In this document: positions 59,442 to 64,000 of the stretch, in pieces
Layout: every line of letters starts with the position of its first letter
How positions within the stretch are numbered: position 1 is the first letter of the stretch
From: Bacteroidetes bacterium UBA2475
Lineage (GTDB): Bacteria; Bacteroidota; Bacteroidia; B-17B0; Aurantibacillaceae
Length of the DNA: 64,000 bases
Assembly (NCBI GenBank): GCA_002342065.1
Contig: DDPF01000011.1
Span: forward strand, 62,001-126,000
Reading direction: 5' to 3'
Position numbers and translations under genes: made by a program
Notes under the pieces: generated by a model
Seen by the model: only the letters and a program-made list of their open reading frames with translations
Database searches by the model: none
What the model was told of the DNA's origin: nothing

Positions 59442-62400
59442 ATGCTTTTTGGGTTAAAAAAACAATTACTTCTTATAGCTTTTTTGCTTCTATCTTTTTT
59501 TGGCCATTCTCAAAAAGGCAGTCAATTATCAAACGATACTGTAAAATTCATTAACGACTTAAATAATTATTTTATTGAAAATACTTCCAATAGATTGGAG
59601 GCTGAAACATACATGCGCACCTTTTCAAGGTATTGGGAAGAGAATTATATAACAGGTTATTACAAAGAAGCTACCATAAAAGCCTGTAATTTAATGGCGG
59701 CTAAACGTCTTAAGCCAGTGCCATTTATTACCGGTTATTTTACGGCGCTTTACACTGCACTTGAAAAAAAATTAGCTGCCGAAACCTTTCAAAACTGGCA
59801 GTTATGTTTAACAAAGATCCTCGCAAAAAAAGGAAATGGCGGCGTACAAGACCTTATTGTTTTGGGCGAAAACATGTTCAGGTACAATGCATTTTACAAA
59901 ACGCCTTCATACATTTACTACGCGTATCAACCAAACTATAAATTTGATTACGATACCATACCGAAAATTATTTTTAAAGATATTACATTAATAGGCGTAA
60001 ACCCCCGTGGTGATAGTATTGCCATTGAAGAAACAAGTGGAGTTTTTTATCCTAATGTTGGGAATTTTGTTGGAAAAAGTGGCAAAATAAGCTGGGAGCG
60101 TTGCGGCCTTGATAAAGAAGTGTACGCCAAAATAAAACGTTACACCATTGATTGTAAAACCGGCAACTATGCGAGTGATACTGCTACATTTGTTGGCAAA
60201 CAATTTTTTGATAAAGCCCAGGTTGGCCGTTTTTCCGATAGGATCATTACCGAAAACGGTGAGTTAACCTATCCACGCTTTGACTCATACAGTAAACGTT
60301 TAGTTGTAAAAAATATTTATCCTGACGTGGATTATGATGGTGGTTTTGGTATGCGCGGACCAAAATTTGTAGGTTCAGGAACCAACAGCAACCCTGCCCG
60401 TATTATTTTTAAAAGGAACAGCGTAAAATTTTTAGAGATCAGCGCCCGCTCTTTTGGAATGAGCAAAGACAGGATCGTTGCCAATCCAGGCACCGTAAAA
60501 TTTTTCCTTAACAAAGACTCAATTTATCATCCGGGTTTAAGTTTTACGTATCAGGTAGATAAACGCCTTGTAACTATTTTAAGGGGCGAAGATGGTTTGC
60601 AAAAAACCCCTTTCTCAAACTCCTTCCACAAATACGATATGTATTTTGAACAAATACTTTGGCAATTAGATGAGCCCTTGATGGCTTTTAATTTTTTACC
60701 GAATAATTTCCAAGGTGAAGCTTATTTTGAATCGACCGATTTTTATACAAGATCTAAGGCAGAAAGCATAAGGGGTAACGAAACGGTTAGCCCCATTACA
60801 AAAATGATAGAGTACTATAACGCAAACGAAAAACCGGCACAGTTTACCACGGTTGATTTTGCAAAGCATATTAAATTTCTTGCCGTTGATCTAAGGCCAA
60901 TTATTTTTAAAATGGCCATTTATGGTTTAATTTATTACGATCCCGAAACGGATATGATAAAAGTAAGACAGCGTTTATTTGATTATGCCGATAATTTAAA
61001 ACACAAACACGATTATGACATTATTACATTACACTCTGTTACGCAAACAAAAAACTCTTCAACAAAAGGGTACGACACTGCCACTATAGTTAGAGATAAC
61101 GCTACTTTAAATTTATTGAATTATGATCTAACCGTTCGCGGAGTAAAGCAGGTTTTATTAAGTGATACACAAAAAGTTTTTATGTTCCCAAAAAACGGAG
61201 AGTTGGTACTAAAGAAGAACAGGCAGATAGATTTTAATGGCACTTTGTCTTCCGGAAAGTTTGAATTTATTGGAAAAGATTTTGTTTTCGATTACGATGA
61301 GTTTAAAGTCAAGATGAAAACCATCGATTCTATTAAAATATATGTTGAAGCTTTTGAGCCGGATGTTAATGGAAATATTCCGTTTAAAAAAGTACAAACC
61401 TTAATTGAAAATGTGAACGGTGAGTTACGGATTGATGCGCCTAAGAATAAAAGTGGCTGGGGACGCGCTCCTACTTTTCCGTCGTTTCAAAGCTTTAAAG
61501 AGAGTTATGCATTTTACGATAAGCGTTCTATTTTTAAAGGTGTTTATGGTAAAGATAAATTTTATTTTAAGCTCGATCCTTTTGCTATTGATAGTTTAGA
61601 TAATTTCAGGAATGAGGCTTTGCGTTTTGACGGAACATTTTCATCTGCGGGAATTTTTCCATCGTTTAGAGAGGTGCTTACTTTACAAAAAGATTATTCA
61701 CTCGGCTTTATTCGTCAAACACCCGAAGGAGGTTATCCAGTATACGGTGGCAAGGGTAATTTCAATGCAGAGATCAGGTTAAGTAATAAAGGTTTGCGTG
61801 GTGGTGGTGATCTTAATTTTAGCTCAAGCACATCTAAGGTTCCTGATATTATTTTCTTTCCCGATAGTGCCAATGGTAATGCCAATACTTTTGATGTTAA
61901 GGAAGGTGACTCGCCAGAATTTCCAACAGCCCATGGCGATACGGTACGATTACACTTTATGCCTTATGCAGATCTTTTACAAGCATTTGATATTAAAAAA
62001 CCTTTTATTGCTTATAAAGAAAAAGCTGAATTCAGAGGCAGATTCGATCTTACTTACAAAGAACTTACCGGTAATGGAAAAGTAGATTTTGAAAAAGCCG
62101 ATCTCAGTTCAGGAAAAATACTATTTGTCAAGCGACGGTTCTTTAGCGACACTGCAAATTTCCATTTAAAAGCCTTCAACGAAGACGGTTTTACATTTAG
62201 TACCGTTAACGTAAATGCAAAAATAGATTTTGACCAACGTATTGGTGATTTTATTACCAATGGCGAAGGCTCTTATGTAAAGTTTGATAAGAACCAATAC
62301 ATAGCTTTTATGGACCGCTTTAAATGGTACATGGATTCTGAAGAAATGGAATTGGGCGACACTCAGAAAAAAATTGATACCGAAGCCGCTGAAAAAGGTT

Positions 62401-63977
62401 TAGATCTTGAAGGTCCGGAGTTTATTAGTGTCCATCCCCGACAGGATTCGTTGCGCTTTTTTGCACCGGGAGCAAAATACAATTTAAAAAAATATATCAT
62501 TAAATGTAAGAACGTGCCATACATTAATGTTGCCGATGCGAGGATGTTCCCTAACAACGGCGATGTAACTATTTTTAAAAATGCTGTGATGGATACTCTG
62601 AGAAATTCTTCGATCTTAGCAAACACGGTTACAAAATTCCACACCATTAGAAATACAACTACCAATATTTTTGGAAGAAGAAGTTATCTTGCTTCGGGTG
62701 AATATCAATACTTAGATGAGAACGAAAAACCGTACCTCATCAAATTCAATACTATTCGTCCGGATACAACCGGCCAAACAATTTCAGAGGGTTTGATCGA
62801 TGAAAAAGAAAAATTCCAGTTCAATGATCATTTTAGTTTTGCGGGTAAAGTTTATTTATTTGCAACCAACGAATTTTTATTTTATGAAGGCGGAACTAAA
62901 ATTGTAAACAACTGTAAAAAAATTGGAAAATCTTACTTACAATTTACGGGCGAGATCAATCCAAAAGATATCCAGATCCCTATTCCTAAAAAAGCGTTGG
63001 ATGTAAAAGGTGCAGCTGTTGGTACAGGTTTATTTTACAACCAGGATACGAACATGGTTTACGCTTCATTCTTATCCTTGCAAGGTGCAAGAAGTTCTAA
63101 AGATGTAATTGAGGCGGATGGTATTTTAACTTACGATAAAGAAAATGAAATGTACGAGATTTCTAATAAAGAAAAATTATTAGAAATGAGTTTACCTGGT
63201 AACTATGTAAGTTTAAGTACCACAAACTGTGAAATTTATACCGAAGGAAACTATAATCTTAGTAATGATCTTGGCCAGGTAAAAGTAAAAAGTGTTGGTA
63301 ATGCAAAATACAACACGGTTAACGACAGTATTAATTTTAATTTAATGCTGGTGGTAGATTTCTTTTTTGAAGGAAGTGCTATTCGTAAAATGGCCAAAGA
63401 TTTTGAATTGTATTTAGGAAGTTTAAATCCAACGCCATTTGAGGGAGACCTTTTCAACCACGGTTTGATAGAAATTTTAGGTAAGGATAAAGGTGACAGG
63501 GCGCTTTCTGAATTGAACTTATATGGTAACTATAAAAAATTCCCTGATGAGTTGGAAAAGAACCTTGTGTTCAACGATGTAAAAATGAGTTACAATCGCG
63601 AGGCTAAAGCTTATTTATCAGAAGGAAAAATGCTTGGTGTAGGTAACATTCAAAAAACCGAGATCTTTCGTTATATGACCGGGAAAATTCAAATTAAAAA
63701 ACAAAGAGGAAAAGATCTTTTAGATATTTATATTGAAGCTGATCCAAACACTTGGTATTATTTTACCTACTATAACGGAACGATGTTAGCGGTAAGTAGT
63801 AACGAGCAGTTTAATAAGGATGTAAAAGAATTAAAAAGCAAAAGTAAAAAAATGGACGTTGATAAAGGTCCATCTTACCGTTTTGATGCTACCTCTGCCA
63901 AAAAGAAAGATGACTTTTTAAGGAAGATGAAACAAATTGGCGCTCTGGGTGATGAAGAAGAAAAGAAAGAGGAATAG
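59442..63977 (+). CDS. Very large secreted protein of unknown function (1,511 aa)
   Basis: The protein begins with a signal peptide (MLFGLKKQLLLIAFLLLSFF, then GHSQ). A helical N-terminal region (about 20-150) follows, then more than 1,200 residues of repeating beta-strand segments (for example KKNRQIDFNGTLSSGKFEFIG, YEGGTKIVNNCKKIGKSYLQF). The pattern resembles beta-jellyroll or OstA/LptA-like stacks, but there is no confident family match. No T9SS sorting domain is present; the C-terminus is Lys/Glu-rich. The ATG at 59442 starts the signal peptide. It ends 23 nt before the window edge. Confidence 0.8.
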   Translation: MLFGLKKQLLLIAFLLLSFFGHSQKGSQLSNDTVKFINDLNNYFIENTSNRLEAETYMRTFSRYWEENYITGYYKEATIKACNLMAAKRLKPVPFITGYFTALYTALEKKLAAETFQNWQLCLTKILAKKGNGGVQDLIVLGENMFRYNAFYKTPSYIYYAYQPNYKFDYDTIPKIIFKDITLIGVNPRGDSIAIEETSGVFYPNVGNFVGKSGKISWERCGLDKEVYAKIKRYTIDCKTGNYASDTATFVGKQFFDKAQVGRFSDRIITENGELTYPRFDSYSKRLVVKNIYPDVDYDGGFGMRGPKFVGSGTNSNPARIIFKRNSVKFLEISARSFGMSKDRIVANPGTVKFFLNKDSIYHPGLSFTYQVDKRLVTILRGEDGLQKTPFSNSFHKYDMYFEQILWQLDEPLMAFNFLPNNFQGEAYFESTDFYTRSKAESIRGNETVSPITKMIEYYNANEKPAQFTTVDFAKHIKFLAVDLRPIIFKMAIYGLIYYDPETDMIKVRQRLFDYADNLKHKHDYDIITLHSVTQTKNSSTKGYDTATIVRDNATLNLLNYDLTVRGVKQVLLSDTQKVFMFPKNGELVLKKNRQIDFNGTLSSGKFEFIGKDFVFDYDEFKVKMKTIDSIKIYVEAFEPDVNGNIPFKKVQTLIENVNGELRIDAPKNKSGWGRAPTFPSFQSFKESYAFYDKRSIFKGVYGKDKFYFKLDPFAIDSLDNFRNEALRFDGTFSSAGIFPSFREVLTLQKDYSLGFIRQTPEGGYPVYGGKGNFNAEIRLSNKGLRGGGDLNFSSSTSKVPDIIFFPDSANGNANTFDVKEGDSPEFPTAHGDTVRLHFMPYADLLQAFDIKKPFIAYKEKAEFRGRFDLTYKELTGNGKVDFEKADLSSGKILFVKRRFFSDTANFHLKAFNEDGFTFSTVNVNAKIDFDQRIGDFITNGEGSYVKFDKNQYIAFMDRFKWYMDSEEMELGDTQKKIDTEAAEKGLDLEGPEFISVHPRQDSLRFFAPGAKYNLKKYIIKCKNVPYINVADARMFPNNGDVTIFKNAVMDTLRNSSILANTVTKFHTIRNTTTNIFGRRSYLASGEYQYLDENEKPYLIKFNTIRPDTTGQTISEGLIDEKEKFQFNDHFSFAGKVYLFATNEFLFYEGGTKIVNNCKKIGKSYLQFTGEINPKDIQIPIPKKALDVKGAAVGTGLFYNQDTNMVYASFLSLQGARSSKDVIEADGILTYDKENEMYEISNKEKLLEMSLPGNYVSLSTTNCEIYTEGNYNLSNDLGQVKVKSVGNAKYNTVNDSINFNLMLVVDFFFEGSAIRKMAKDFELYLGSLNPTPFEGDLFNHGLIEILGKDKGDRALSELNLYGNYKKFPDELEKNLVFNDVKMSYNREAKAYLSEGKMLGVGNIQKTEIFRYMTGKIQIKKQRGKDLLDIYIEADPNTWYYFTYYNGTMLAVSSNEQFNKDVKELKSKSKKMDVDKGPSYRFDATSAKKKDDFLRKMKQIGALGDEEEKKEE

Positions 63978-64000
63978 TTCTGTTTTAGATCTCTAAATAA

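Overview
This 64 kb window looks like chromosome from a low-GC member of the Bacteroidota. Four secreted proteins end in type IX secretion (T9SS) type-A sorting domains. Many genes have the Bacteroidota promoter motif TAnnTTTG just upstream, and Shine-Dalgarno sequences are rare. Menaquinone synthesis uses the futalosine route (mqnB-mqnD). I cannot place it below phylum; the large TPR-SpoIIE proteins and T9SS cargo fit a Flavobacteriales/Sphingobacteriales-like lineage.

Layout. 0-2.4 kb: a cut-off PhoH/PIN gene and typA. 2.4-5.9 kb: an operon for a copper-buffering type of RiPP (HvfA/bufferin type). It holds a sigma factor, a small zinc-motif anti-sigma candidate, a secreted precursor with six Cys-Gly-Glu motifs, a DUF692 multinuclear iron oxidase (MNIO), its DUF2063 partner and a DoxX membrane protein. 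6.8-8.2 kb: a second ECF sigma/anti-sigma pair. 8.3-12.1 kb: hemE, an M1 peptidase and an unknown secreted protein.

12.3-17.1 kb: a dense minus-strand array of 24 recognisable tRNA genes whose anticodons cover all 20 amino acids, plus at least four remnants and one SPFH/slipin gene in the middle. Several tRNAs are interrupted or cut by small palindromic elements, two leucine-anticodon tRNAs lack the long variable arm, and the array is preceded by a promoter, a 26-codon leader ORF and two terminator-like hairpins. With the RiPP operon, this is the most unusual part of the window.

17.3-30.8 kb: T9SS cargo, OmpA-family and lipoprotein genes, an ordinary tRNA-Arg(CCT), and the compact mnmH-selD-nadK block, where selenium is used for tRNA modification. 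30.8-35.5 kb: pterin, menaquinone and folate genes (folE, two PTPS-like genes, mqnB, mqnD, folA). 35.5-53 kb: mixed housekeeping and envelope genes (GT2, YqgE, LEA14-like, M20 dipeptidase, BNR-repeat protein, S4 protein, TPR-SpoIIE phosphatase, a PF10136 membrane protein, kbl, a VOC protein, dusB, a DUF4142 lipoprotein). 53-64 kb: purL, a second TPR-SpoIIE phosphatase facing siaC and a tandem-domain siaB (a partner-switching module), and a 1,511-residue secreted protein of unknown function.

Dispersed palindromic repeats punctuate the window: three copies of an ACCACATAG-type element between genes, a 162-nt MITE-like inverted repeat, and REP-like hairpins inside the tRNA array.
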